From DATDRS01 sp035291605 (lineage in GTDB: Bacteria > Chloroflexota > Anaerolineae > Anaerolineales > UBA6663): a stretch of DNA of 19,356 bases. Below the pieces are notes generated by a model. The model had not been told where the DNA came from. It did no database searches and saw only the letters and a program-made list of their open reading frames with translations. Shown one piece after another: positions 6,717 to 13,971 of this stretch. The DNA lies in the NCBI GenBank assembly GCA_035291605.1, contig DATDRS010000510.1, forward strand, positions 1 to 19,356. Reading direction: 5' to 3'. The translations under genes were made by a program, and so were the position numbers. How positions within the stretch are numbered: the first letter of the stretch is position 1; each line of letters starts with the position of its first letter.

Positions 6717-7682
6717 CTACTCTTTGCCGAAGAATGAGCGGCGGAGGACGCGGTAATTGATCTCACCCGCGCTAAACGTGCGCCCGGTCGTCAGGTTGTT
6801 GACGTGGACCAGCGCGGGTGAGTGCAGGTCCAGCGGAATCTGGTAAAAGTCTCGCCCCGCGTCCTCAAAGATTTCCAGGAAGGGCCGCCCATAGGCCCGC
6901 GAGGCCGACGACGTGACCCGCCTCACCATTTTCTCCACGGCTTCGTCGCTCGCCTCCACGTAGAGCGTGGCCCCCCCGCCATAGAGCAAAGCGTCGTTGA
7001 TCCGCCCCATCGCAACAATTTCATCCTTGATCAAGGGAGGGATGACGCACCAACCCTGGGCGTATTTGACGGCGTTGATATCAAAGCCTTCTTCGGCCAC
7101 ACGGTGCAGCGTTTGCTCGACGATGCGCGCCGACACCTGAATGGCGCACACCAGGCTTGAGTTCGGCGCGACGAGGATGTAGAGGTTCTCCGGCCGCAGG
7201 TTGCACGCACGGGCAATCGTCTCGGCGGTCTCGGCGCGCACCGGCGCAGCCGTCTGGATGGCGACCACGCCCTCGTCGTGCTGATCCCGGTAGTCAATCC
7301 ATTGCAGATAATGATCGGCGTTCAGGCGGTTCAACGCCCGCACCGGCCCGGCGGCGATCTGCGCGTCCGGAGTCCCTGGCGGCTCCAACTGCCACCCGGC
7401 GATCTGCGAGGCCACGCAGGCCTCTAGCGGCTTCTCCACCATCACACGGATCGCGGGCAGCATCACGTCATCTATCAGGAACGGCTCGAAACTCACCTCG
7501 CCCAGCCCGCCCAGCGTGATGAGCGTGTAGTATTTCCCGGCGAGCCACCCGCCCGGCGCGCGCTGGCCCATGTCAATCAGCGTCGCCCCGTTCGCGAGCC
7601 GCGAAACCTCGACGCCCAAGGCCTCCGGCGTTTCGAGGATGCGCCGCACGATTTTCATCGCTTCTCGGTTTACACTGACCAT
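6717..7682 (-). CDS. Methenyltetrahydromethanopterin cyclohydrolase family protein (Mch homologue 1)
   Basis: 321 residues, matching Mch over its full length. Mch opens methenyl-H4MPT to formyl-H4MPT in methanogens and in bacterial methylotrophs. Seen: MVSVNREAMKIV at the start, NGATLIDMG (31-39), LGGLGEV (57-63), PENLYILVAPNSSL (164-177), AMGRINDALLYGG (224-236), and GRTFSAGEINYRVLRRSF at the end. R186 and E189 in ARIVE fit the catalytic Arg and Glu of archaeal Mch; the lysine column near 94 holds Ile. The archaeal GSGPARAL motif is altered to AAGPVRAL. ATG 7682 is chosen by homology. A TTG at 7724 with GGAG upstream would add 14 residues that lie inside a palindromic repeat. Last gene of the - strand cluster. 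Whether it uses H4MPT, folate or another substrate is unknown. Confidence 0.88.
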   Translation of the reverse strand: MVSVNREAMKIVRRILETPEALGVEVSRLANGATLIDMGQRAPGGWLAGKYYTLITLGGLGEVSFEPFLIDDVMLPAIRVMVEKPLEACVASQIAGWQLEPPGTPDAQIAAGPVRALNRLNADHYLQWIDYRDQHDEGVVAIQTAAPVRAETAETIARACNLRPENLYILVAPNSSLVCAIQVSARIVEQTLHRVAEEGFDINAVKYAQGWCVIPPLIKDEIVAMGRINDALLYGGGATLYVEASDEAVEKMVRRVTSSASRAYGRPFLEIFEDAGRDFYQIPLDLHSPALVHVNNLTTGRTFSAGEINYRVLRRSFFGKE

Positions 7683-7703
7683 GGCAAGCAAGCCCCACGT
7701 ATC

Positions 7704-7743
7704 CCGTATTGCGTGTTCTGTCAATGTCCGCTCCGCAATACGG
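7704..7743. repeat. Perfect 10-bp inverted repeat between E2 and mch1
   Basis: CCGTATTGCG (7704-7713) and CGCAATACGG (7734-7743) with a 20-base loop; a further AATACGG follows at 7744-7750. It fills most of the 70-bp gap between two co-directional genes. It may reduce read-through into, or protect, one part of the transcript, or it may be a copy of a dispersed intergenic repeat. Confidence 0.65.
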
Positions 7744-7752
7744 AATACGGTT

Positions 7753-8451
7753 CTAAAGTCTCTCTGGTTTCAATAACACTTCCTGCAAATCCTGCAAAAA
7801 CTTCGCCGCCGCTGCGCCGTCCACGAAGCGGTGGTCGTAGGTGAGGCTGAACCAGGCCAGGTCGCGGACGACGACCGAGCCATTCTCCACGACCGGGCGC
7901 GGCTGCACCCGGCCCACGAGCAGGATCGCGCCTTCGGGTGGGCGCGGGAGCGGGAAGCCGCCATCCACGCCGAACATGCCCAGGTTGCTCACGGTGAACG
8001 TGCCGCCCTCAATGTCGGCGTAATTCAATTTGCCCGACCGGGCGCGCGCCGCGAGATCGGCGGCGGCGGCGGACAACTCGGCCAGCGATTTCTTGTCCGC
8101 GTCATGCATCACGGCGACGATCAGACCGTCGGGCACGGCCACCGCCATGCCGAGGTTGACCGGCGCATAGACCAGAATCTTCTCGTCCACCAGTTCGGCG
8201 TTGAGCAGAGGATGGCGTGGGAGGGTGCGGGCGACGGCGGCGAGGAGGTAGGTGTTGACCGAGAACCGCCCCTCGCCGGCCGCCTGCCGCGCGGCCTGCA
8301 CCGCCGACAGGTCCATCTGGCGCGTCACCTGGCTCAACGCCGCCCGTTGCACCGAGTCGCGCATCGTCTGCGCCATCACACGCCGCACCCGTCCCAGCGG
8401 GATTGTTTCTTTGATCGCCAGTCCGCGAGGAGAAGAGACGTCACTGCTCAT
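7753..8451 (-). CDS. Free-standing catalytic (acyltransferase) domain of a 2-oxoacid dehydrogenase E2
   Basis: 232 residues that correspond only to the C-terminal catalytic domain of dihydrolipoamide acyltransferases. These move an acyl group from lipoamide to CoA inside pyruvate, branched-chain or acetoin dehydrogenase complexes. Seen: IPLGRVRRVMAQTM at 17-30, the domain's opening helix; TFTVSNLGMFGVDGG at 151-165; and the active-site DHRFVDG with H207 and D211. The N-terminal lipoyl domain and the E1/E3-binding domain found in normal E2 (400 residues or more) are absent, and there is no room for them upstream because the M20 gene ends at 8467. A separate lipoyl protein is encoded at 18532-18801 in the same cluster. 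ATG 8451 is used; a TTG at 8466, directly after the upstream stop, is possible. Confidence 0.88.
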   Translation of the reverse strand: MSSDVSSPRGLAIKETIPLGRVRRVMAQTMRDSVQRAALSQVTRQMDLSAVQAARQAAGEGRFSVNTYLLAAVARTLPRHPLLNAELVDEKILVYAPVNLGMAVAVPDGLIVAVMHDADKKSLAELSAAAADLAARARSGKLNYADIEGGTFTVSNLGMFGVDGGFPLPRPPEGAILLVGRVQPRPVVENGSVVVRDLAWFSLTYDHRFVDGAAAAKFLQDLQEVLLKPERL

Positions 8452-8466
8452 GCTGCATTCGCCCAA

Positions 8467-9621
8467 TCACGCCATCCCCAGCGTCGCCTCGACCATCCCC
8501 CGATACCCCCGCGCGGCGGCGAACAAGTCATTCAAGTTGAGACGCTCGTCCACCACATGCGCGTCTCCCTCCGCCGCCGGGCCGAAACCCACGGTGGGGA
8601 CTCCGGCGACGCCTGCGCTGTAGGCCGCATTAGTGCAAAAGCGATACGCGCCGATCCTGGGCGACAATCCCGCCGCCCGCAAGCCCCTCAGCGCGCTCTG
8701 CACAAAGGGATGTTCTTCAGGGAAAGCCCACGCCGGGAAGAACTTAGGGCCGCGCAGCATGGCGCCCGTGTAAGTCTGATGCTCGCCGTCGGCGATGATC
8801 GCGTTGAGTTGAACCTCGGCGACTTCAGGCAAAGACTTGATCGCATTTAGAACCCCGTCGTGCGTCTCGCCGGGGAGCAGGCGCCGGTCGTACGTCACAC
8901 GGCAGCGGCTGGGGATGACCGAATAGGCGGGATACGGGTCCGAGATGATGTCGGTGAGCGCGAGCAAGGCCGGGCCGAGCAGGGGGTCGCTCGGCAGAGG
9001 CAAACGCTCGACCGCGTTAACCACCGCCATCATCTTGTGCACCGCATTCACGCCGAGGTGCGGCGAGGACGAGTGTGCGGGCCTGCCGATCGTTTCCAGG
9101 TGAATCTCCGCGCGGCCCCGCCCGCCCCGGTTGAGGTTCAACTCCGTCGCCTCGCCGATGACGACGTAATCGGGGCGGACTGCTTCCATCACCGCTTTCA
9201 GGCTCACGCCCTCCATCACTTCCTCCATCACCGTCGCGCTCACCGCGGCGCGCCCGGCGAGGCGCGCGCGGTCAACCGAGGCCGCGCCATGGATCATCGC
9301 CGCGAGCGCGCCCTTCATGTCTGCCGAGCCGCGCCCGTAGAGATCATCGCCGACGATCTCCGCGCCGAAGGGATCACGCATCCATTGTGAGCCAGGGGCT
9401 ACGCCGACTGTGTCGCAGTGCGCGTCGAGCAAAATCGTCTGGCCGGGTTTTGCGCCCTCGATCACGCCGATGGCGCTGCCGTTCGCGTCTGCCCAGGCCT
9501 GGTCGAAGCCCAGCGCGCGCATCTCGGCCAGGATCAATTCGACGACGTTGCGCTCCTCGCCGCTGAGGCCGCGCTCGCGGACGAGGGATTGAGTGAAAGT
9601 GACAAGGCGTTGGGTGTCCAT
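8467..9621 (-). CDS. M20 family metallohydrolase, YgeY-like (ArgE/DapE/carboxypeptidase superfamily)
   Basis: 384 residues of the zinc-dependent M20 amidohydrolase/deacylase family. Metal and catalytic positions are intact: DAHCDT (H68, D70), GRGSADMKG (D101), MEEVMEG (general-base E133 with metal ligand E134), GEATELN, and a late GFGPAAEGDAHVVDER with the last His. A dimerisation domain begins at GRGRAEI / AHSSSPHLGVNA. The stretch TYTGAMLRGPKFFPAWAFPEEHPF matches YgeY of the E. coli purine/selenium-linked cluster better than ArgE or DapE, to my reading. The likely reaction is hydrolysis of an amide or carbamoyl bond in a small molecule. ATG 9621 is preferred by homology; ATG 9648, one base after the upstream stop codon, is the alternative. 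Co-directional and tightly packed with its neighbours. Confidence 0.88.
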   Translation of the reverse strand: MDTQRLVTFTQSLVRERGLSGEERNVVELILAEMRALGFDQAWADANGSAIGVIEGAKPGQTILLDAHCDTVGVAPGSQWMRDPFGAEIVGDDLYGRGSADMKGALAAMIHGAASVDRARLAGRAAVSATVMEEVMEGVSLKAVMEAVRPDYVVIGEATELNLNRGGRGRAEIHLETIGRPAHSSSPHLGVNAVHKMMAVVNAVERLPLPSDPLLGPALLALTDIISDPYPAYSVIPSRCRVTYDRRLLPGETHDGVLNAIKSLPEVAEVQLNAIIADGEHQTYTGAMLRGPKFFPAWAFPEEHPFVQSALRGLRAAGLSPRIGAYRFCTNAAYSAGVAGVPTVGFGPAAEGDAHVVDERLNLNDLFAAARGYRGMVEATLGMA

Positions 9622-9649
9622 TGCGATCCAATTAAGTGCGTCGCACATG

Positions 9650-10672
9650 CTAAACCAGCCGGTATTGCAATGCCTTCCCCGCCAGCACTGCGATCAAGTT
9701 GTTGTAATCGTCCTCACGTTCGTTACGGTGCGCGGCAATCGTCCCCGATCCGATGTGCGGGGTCAGAATGAGATTCTTCGCAGGGTCACGCGCCAGTTCC
9801 AGAAGCGGATCGTCCGGGCGGAGAGGCTCCCACGTGTAGGTATCGAGGGCTGCGCCGCCCAAATGACCGGCTCTCAACGACTCAATCAGGGCCGCCTCGT
9901 TCACCACGGCGCCCGAACCGCAGTGTGCGAAGAAGGCGCCGGGTTTCATCGCCGCAAAAAACGCGGCGTCGAGCGACTGATCAGCCTCGCGGGAGTAGGG
10001 TAACAACGAGCACACGAAGTCGCTCTGCTGGAGAAGTTCGTCCCGCGACGCATAGGTGAGATTGAGTTCCGCCTCGGCCTGCGGCGGGAGGGGATGGCGC
10101 TTGTTGTAGAGCACCCGGCTCTCAAAGCCTTTCAACCGGCGCGCCAGCTCAACGCCGATCTCCCCAAAACCCAGAATGCCCACCGTACTGCGCCAGAGCG
10201 CGCCCATGTTCTGCCGCCCTGACCAGTTATAGGCAAAGTGGTCTTCGTCGCCGCGCTCCGGCTTCTGCCCCCAATCGGCGGCATCCGATGTGATCTTCAT
10301 CATCTCGCGGATGCGGCGCGCCATCCCGATCATCTGCATCATCATATGCTCGGCCACCAGCACGCACGTTTTCACCGGCCAGTAACAGACCGGGATGCCC
10401 GCGCGCTTCGCGGCCTCCGTGTCAATGTCCCACACTTGGGAGCCGAGGCGCTGGATGAGTTTCAGGTTTTTGCCCGCCGCGACGATCTCGGCGTCAATCA
10501 CGCCCGCGCGCTCGCTGATGAAGAATTCCATCTCCGGCAGCAGCGCGCTAATTTCTTTTTTGTCGGTCGCGCGGCGCATGACGATTTCGAGGTCGGCGGG
10601 CGCCGCGTCGAGGGCCGCCTGCTGGTGGCGCTGTCCGCGCTGAGTGGTGAAGAGGGTTTTGTGTTTGGTCAT
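9650..10672 (-). CDS. D-isomer-specific 2-hydroxyacid dehydrogenase family protein with altered active site
   Basis: 340 residues with the two-domain fold of phosphoglycerate, formate and hydroxypyruvate dehydrogenases. The NAD-binding Rossmann motif is GILGFGEIG (165-173). Catalytic positions: D277 and E282 (ALDTYTWEP) and H306 (LTPHIGSGT) are present. The arginine that holds the substrate carboxylate (N-x-x-R-G in the family) is replaced: the local sequence is AHCGSGAVVNE, with Ser253 in the Arg column. It probably still binds NAD and may act on a substrate without a 2-carboxylate, or be a dehydrogenase with changed chemistry. It lies 18 bases after the alcohol dehydrogenase gene and one base before the upstream possible M20 start, consistent with one operon. 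Confidence 0.88.
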   Translation of the reverse strand: MTKHKTLFTTQRGQRHQQAALDAAPADLEIVMRRATDKKEISALLPEMEFFISERAGVIDAEIVAAGKNLKLIQRLGSQVWDIDTEAAKRAGIPVCYWPVKTCVLVAEHMMMQMIGMARRIREMMKITSDAADWGQKPERGDEDHFAYNWSGRQNMGALWRSTVGILGFGEIGVELARRLKGFESRVLYNKRHPLPPQAEAELNLTYASRDELLQQSDFVCSLLPYSREADQSLDAAFFAAMKPGAFFAHCGSGAVVNEAALIESLRAGHLGGAALDTYTWEPLRPDDPLLELARDPAKNLILTPHIGSGTIAAHRNEREDDYNNLIAVLAGKALQYRLV

Positions 10673-10690
10673 CGTCAGTTTATTCCCAAT

Positions 10691-11830
10691 CTACATCGCC
10701 GCTTCCAGCACTGCGCGGCACTCCGCAGCGCCGGCTTCTCGGAGGTTGTTGCCGATCATCGCCATGCGCATGGCCTCCTCGGCCATGGCGTCGAGGGTCG
10801 AGCCGTCCACGCCAAGCGCGCGCAAGTTGGTCGGTAGGCCGAGGCTGGCGACAAACTCCCGCATCCAGCCCGCGAGGACGTCCGGCCGGGCCACGGCCGG
10901 CAAGCCTACCGCCTCGCGCAGGGGAAGCCAGCGGTCGGCGGGAATCGCCTCGGCGTTGAAAGCCATCCCTGCCGGGAGGAGCACGGCGTTGCCCAGGCCG
11001 TGATGGACTTTGTGATGAGCGGTAAGCGGGCCGCACAGCGCGTGACACAAGCCCAGCCCGGACTGATCCATGGCAATGCCCGCCCAAGCCGCCGCCTGCG
11101 CCATCTCGCGCCGGGCCTGCAAGTCATCGCCGTGATGCGTCGCCTGCGGCAGCCAGCGCACGATTGCTTTCAGCGCAGCCAGCGCCAACAGATCCATGCT
11201 CGGGTTGGCGCGGCGGCCCAGGTATGCCTCGACCGCGTGAGTCAGCGCATCCATGCCGGTGGCGGCGGTGAGCGCGGGGGGCAGTGACAGCGCAAGGCGC
11301 GCATCCACAATCGCTACGCGCGGGAACAACGTCGGATGGACCAGGCCTTTCTTGAATCCCGCCCGGTCGCCGATGACGGCCACGTGCGTCACTTCGCTGC
11401 CTGTCCCGGCGGTCGTCGGGATGGCGATAACGGGGAGCGACTCTTTAGCGACCGGGGCGCGGCCCCACTGGAAACTTTCCCAGTCGTCGCTCGCATGCGC
11501 CAGCAGCAGGCCCACGGCCTTAGCCACGTCAATCGCCGAGCCGCCGCCAACGGCGATGACCGCGACCGGGGCAATCGTTTGAGCAGCCCGAACCGCCGCG
11601 CGGACATCTTCGACGCCGGGGTTGGAAAGGATGTTCGTGAACAGTCCCTGCGCGCGGCCCGCCGCGCGCAGGGCGTCAATCAGCGGCCCGGCGATGCCGG
11701 CCAGCACGATGCCCGGATCGCTGACGACGAAGACGCGGCCCGACGGGAACGCGCTGAGTTCTCGGTTCAGGTCAGCGCCGGCGTCGTCGGAGAAGATCAA
11801 CTTGGTGAGACAACGAACCGTGTAACCCAC
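10691..11830 (-). CDS. Iron-containing (group III) alcohol dehydrogenase
   Basis: 379 residues, typical for the family that oxidises alcohols or reduces aldehydes with NAD(P). Seen: GGGSAIDVAK (95-104) for the nucleotide, TTAGTGSEVT (139-148), and metal ligands D194 and H198 (GMDALTHAVEAYL), H263 and H277 (GLGLCHALCG, HHGLGNA). These numbers coincide closely with E. coli FucO. The extra His that FucO has at 267 is Gly here. GTG 11830 is the start, 4 bases after the stop of the FTCD_C-like gene, so translation is likely coupled. The substrate is unknown; a hydroxyacid or diol-type intermediate of the cluster's pathway is plausible because a hydroxyacid dehydrogenase homologue follows. Confidence 0.92.
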   Translation of the reverse strand: MGYTVRCLTKLIFSDDAGADLNRELSAFPSGRVFVVSDPGIVLAGIAGPLIDALRAAGRAQGLFTNILSNPGVEDVRAAVRAAQTIAPVAVIAVGGGSAIDVAKAVGLLLAHASDDWESFQWGRAPVAKESLPVIAIPTTAGTGSEVTHVAVIGDRAGFKKGLVHPTLFPRVAIVDARLALSLPPALTAATGMDALTHAVEAYLGRRANPSMDLLALAALKAIVRWLPQATHHGDDLQARREMAQAAAWAGIAMDQSGLGLCHALCGPLTAHHKVHHGLGNAVLLPAGMAFNAEAIPADRWLPLREAVGLPAVARPDVLAGWMREFVASLGLPTNLRALGVDGSTLDAMAEEAMRMAMIGNNLREAGAAECRAVLEAAM

Positions 11831-11834
11831 CGTT

Positions 11835-12377
11835 TCACGTCCACTCGATGTGCTTCAGCGGTTGCAAGGCCTCAATCCGCCTTGTCAGCCGCTCGACTTC
11901 CGGGCCGAACCTGGCATGGAGCGACGGCGCGCGCCACTGGCGCAGATTGCTCTCGACGAGCATGAGCGAGGCGCGTGCCGTCGCCGCCAACAGATGCAGA
12001 GCAAATTCCATGTCGTCGCGGACTTGCTCGATCACCCGGGGGCGGAACTGCTGCAATATCTCCGCGCCCTCGCAGGCGAGGCCGGCGATCTCCATCGGGC
12101 CGCTGATCAGAATCGCCTGCCCTTCTTCTTCGCGGCCCTGCTCGCGCAGCTCAAGCCACTGGTTCAGCGCGGTCAGATCGTCGTCGGCCCACTGCGCGAG
12201 GGCCAGGACGATGGCCGAGAGCCGCTCGGCGCTGCCCGACGAGATACTGACGCACGCCTGGCCGAGCGAGGCGGCTGCCGCGCCCGCCAGGCAAATAGTG
12301 AATCCGGCATTGGCGTGCGCGCTGTGGCGGATCTCGTCGAGCGCGGCGCGGATGAATTGGTGAGTGGAGGCCGTCAT
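11835..12377 (-). CDS. Diverged FTCD_C / FchA-like (formiminotetrahydrofolate cyclodeaminase family) protein
   Basis: 180 residues, mostly helical, matching the length and layout of the cyclodeaminase (FTCD_C) family, which releases ammonia from 5-formimino-THF to give methenyl-THF. Similarity is seen in the Ala-rich second helix (CLAGAAAASLGQACV), the AERLSAIVLAL / DDDLTALNQWLELRE region, the GPMEIAGLACEGAEIL helix that corresponds to the family's P-x-x-I-A-x-x-A segment, and the final VRDDMEFALHLLAATARASL / VESNL helices. The usual early PGGGS loop is absent: the sequence there is ANAGFT. The active site is therefore probably changed. The ATG overlaps the TGA of the upstream ABC ATPase gene by 4 bases. 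The family call rests on pattern recognition and needs a profile search. Confidence 0.65.
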   Translation of the reverse strand: MTASTHQFIRAALDEIRHSAHANAGFTICLAGAAAASLGQACVSISSGSAERLSAIVLALAQWADDDLTALNQWLELREQGREEEGQAILISGPMEIAGLACEGAEILQQFRPRVIEQVRDDMEFALHLLAATARASLMLVESNLRQWRAPSLHARFGPEVERLTRRIEALQPLKHIEWT

Positions 12378-13897
12378 AAATATGTCCCTCGCTTCTCTCC
12401 CGCCATCATCAGCCCCAGCGCTTCCTCCGTCACCTCGCCGGGGCGGACGATGCCCATGATCTCGCCGCGGTGCAGCACGGCGATGCGGTCGCTGAGGGAG
12501 AGAATCTCTTCGAGTTCCGTCGAGACGTAGAGGATGGCCGCGCCGCGCGCGCGCTGCTCGAGCATGCGCCGCTCGACAAATTCGGTCGCGCCTACGTCGA
12601 GGCCGCGCGTGGGCTGGGCGGCCAGGATCAAGTCCGGCTCGCGTGAGAGTTCACGGGCGAGGATCACTTTCTGCTGGTTGCCGCCGGAGAGCGCGCGCGC
12701 TTTCACGTCGGGGTGCGGGACGCGAATGTCAAATTCCTTGATCAGGCGCTCGGCGTTCCGGCGGATGGCGTCGAGGAAAAGAAAACCGTAGCGGGCGAAA
12801 GGCAGGCGGGTAAACAGGCGGGCCACGAGGTTCTCACCCACCGAAAAGTCCAGCACCAGCCCGACCTTCTGCCGGTCTTCGGGAATGTGCGCGACGTTGA
12901 AGGCGTGTCCCTGGTCGGCCGGATAGCCGTAGAGCGCGGTCTGCCCATTGATGTGGATTTGCCCGCCCGCCGCCGGGCGCAGGCCCGCAACCGCCTCGAC
13001 CAGTTCGCGCTGCCCGTTCCCGTCCACGCCGGCCACGCCGAGGACTTCGTTCCGATGCACGTCGAAGGACACGTCCTGGATGGCGGATTGGCCCCGGTCA
13101 TTCATCACCCGCAAACGCTGTACCCGCAGGACGGGTTCGCCGGGCGTAACCGGGGGTTTGTCGAGCCGGAAGAGGACGTCGCGCCCGACCATCATCCGTG
13201 CGAGCGCGGCCTTGTCCGTCCTGGCAGTCTCGACGGTGCTCACCACCCGCCCATCCCGCAAGACGGTCACGCGGTCGCTGATCTCCATCACCTCGTCCAG
13301 TTTGTGGCTGATGAAGATGACCGCGTGCCCCTCGCTCTTGAGGCGGCGCAGGATGTTGAAGAGTTCGTGAATCTCCTGCGGCGTCAGGACGGCGGTCGGC
13401 TCGTCGAGGATCAACAGGTCGGCCTTGCGGTAGAGGGCCTTGATGATCTCGACGCGCTGCTGCATTCCCACCGAAAGCTGCCAGACGAGGGCGGAAGGAT
13501 CAACCTCCAGCCCATAGGCCTGTGAGAGGCGCGTGATCTCGCGGCTGGCGGGGCCGAGGTCAAGCAGCGGCTCGCGCGGCGAGCGCATCCCAAGGACGAT
13601 GTTTTCGGCGACGGTGAGCGGCGGGATGAGCATGAAATGCTGGTGCACCATCCCGACGCCGAGCGCAATCGCGTGCCGGCTGCTGTGCAGATGGACTTCC
13701 TGGCCCCGCAGGAGGATACGCCCGGAGTCGGGCCGGTGCAAACCGTAGAGGATGTTGACGAGCGTGGTCTTGCCCGCGCCGTTCTCGCCGAGCAGCGCGT
13801 GAATCTCTCTGGCGCTCACTTCCAACGTGACGCGGTCGTTGGCAACGACGCCAGGGAAAGTTTTTGTAATTTCTTCGACTCTAAGGAAAGGAGCCAT
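12374..13897 (-). CDS. ABC transporter ATP-binding protein, double-NBD (nucleoside/sugar type, NupO/RbsA-like)
   Basis: 507 residues with two nucleotide-binding domains, the arrangement used by ribose-type and nucleoside (BmpA-partner) importers. First domain: Walker A GENGAGKTT (37-45), signature LSVGMQQRVEI, Walker B LLILDEPTAVLTP. Second domain: degenerate Walker A GVDGNGQRELV, signature LSGGNQQKVILAREL, and Walker B LILAAQPTRGLDVG with Gln for the catalytic Glu, as is normal in this class. ATG 13897 with GGCGGG 5 bases upstream is preferred; the frame extends to a GTG at 13927, which has no ribosome-binding site and overlaps a hairpin. It energises import through the two permeases upstream. 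It is last of the four transporter genes, whereas in many bmp operons the ATPase directly follows the binding protein. Confidence 0.95.
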   Translation of the reverse strand: MAPFLRVEEITKTFPGVVANDRVTLEVSAREIHALLGENGAGKTTLVNILYGLHRPDSGRILLRGQEVHLHSSRHAIALGVGMVHQHFMLIPPLTVAENIVLGMRSPREPLLDLGPASREITRLSQAYGLEVDPSALVWQLSVGMQQRVEIIKALYRKADLLILDEPTAVLTPQEIHELFNILRRLKSEGHAVIFISHKLDEVMEISDRVTVLRDGRVVSTVETARTDKAALARMMVGRDVLFRLDKPPVTPGEPVLRVQRLRVMNDRGQSAIQDVSFDVHRNEVLGVAGVDGNGQRELVEAVAGLRPAAGGQIHINGQTALYGYPADQGHAFNVAHIPEDRQKVGLVLDFSVGENLVARLFTRLPFARYGFLFLDAIRRNAERLIKEFDIRVPHPDVKARALSGGNQQKVILARELSREPDLILAAQPTRGLDVGATEFVERRMLEQRARGAAILYVSTELEEILSLSDRIAVLHRGEIMGIVRPGEVTEEALGLMMAGEKRGTYL

Positions 13898-13928
13898 ACG
13901 GACCCGCCGATCATTGAGCAATGACACG

Positions 13929-13971
13929 GTGACCAGGTGACCGTCACCTTGTCACCAAGTCACCTGGTCAC
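13929..13971. repeat. Perfect 13-bp inverted repeat built from GTCACC units, between permease and ATPase genes
   Basis: GTGACCAGGTGAC (13929-13941) and GTCACCTGGTCAC (13959-13971) with a 17-base loop that itself contains further GTCACC copies. The right arm overlaps the last codon and stop of the permease gene. It is a strong stem inside an operon and may tune the relative amounts of permease and ATPase. The unit looks like a short intergenic repeat that has grown by duplication. Confidence 0.75.

Noticed and set aside
7831..8850. Long + strand open frame opposite the E2 core and M20 genes
   Set aside because: It crosses two real genes on the other strand, is rich in Arg/His as antisense frames are, and shows no family pattern.
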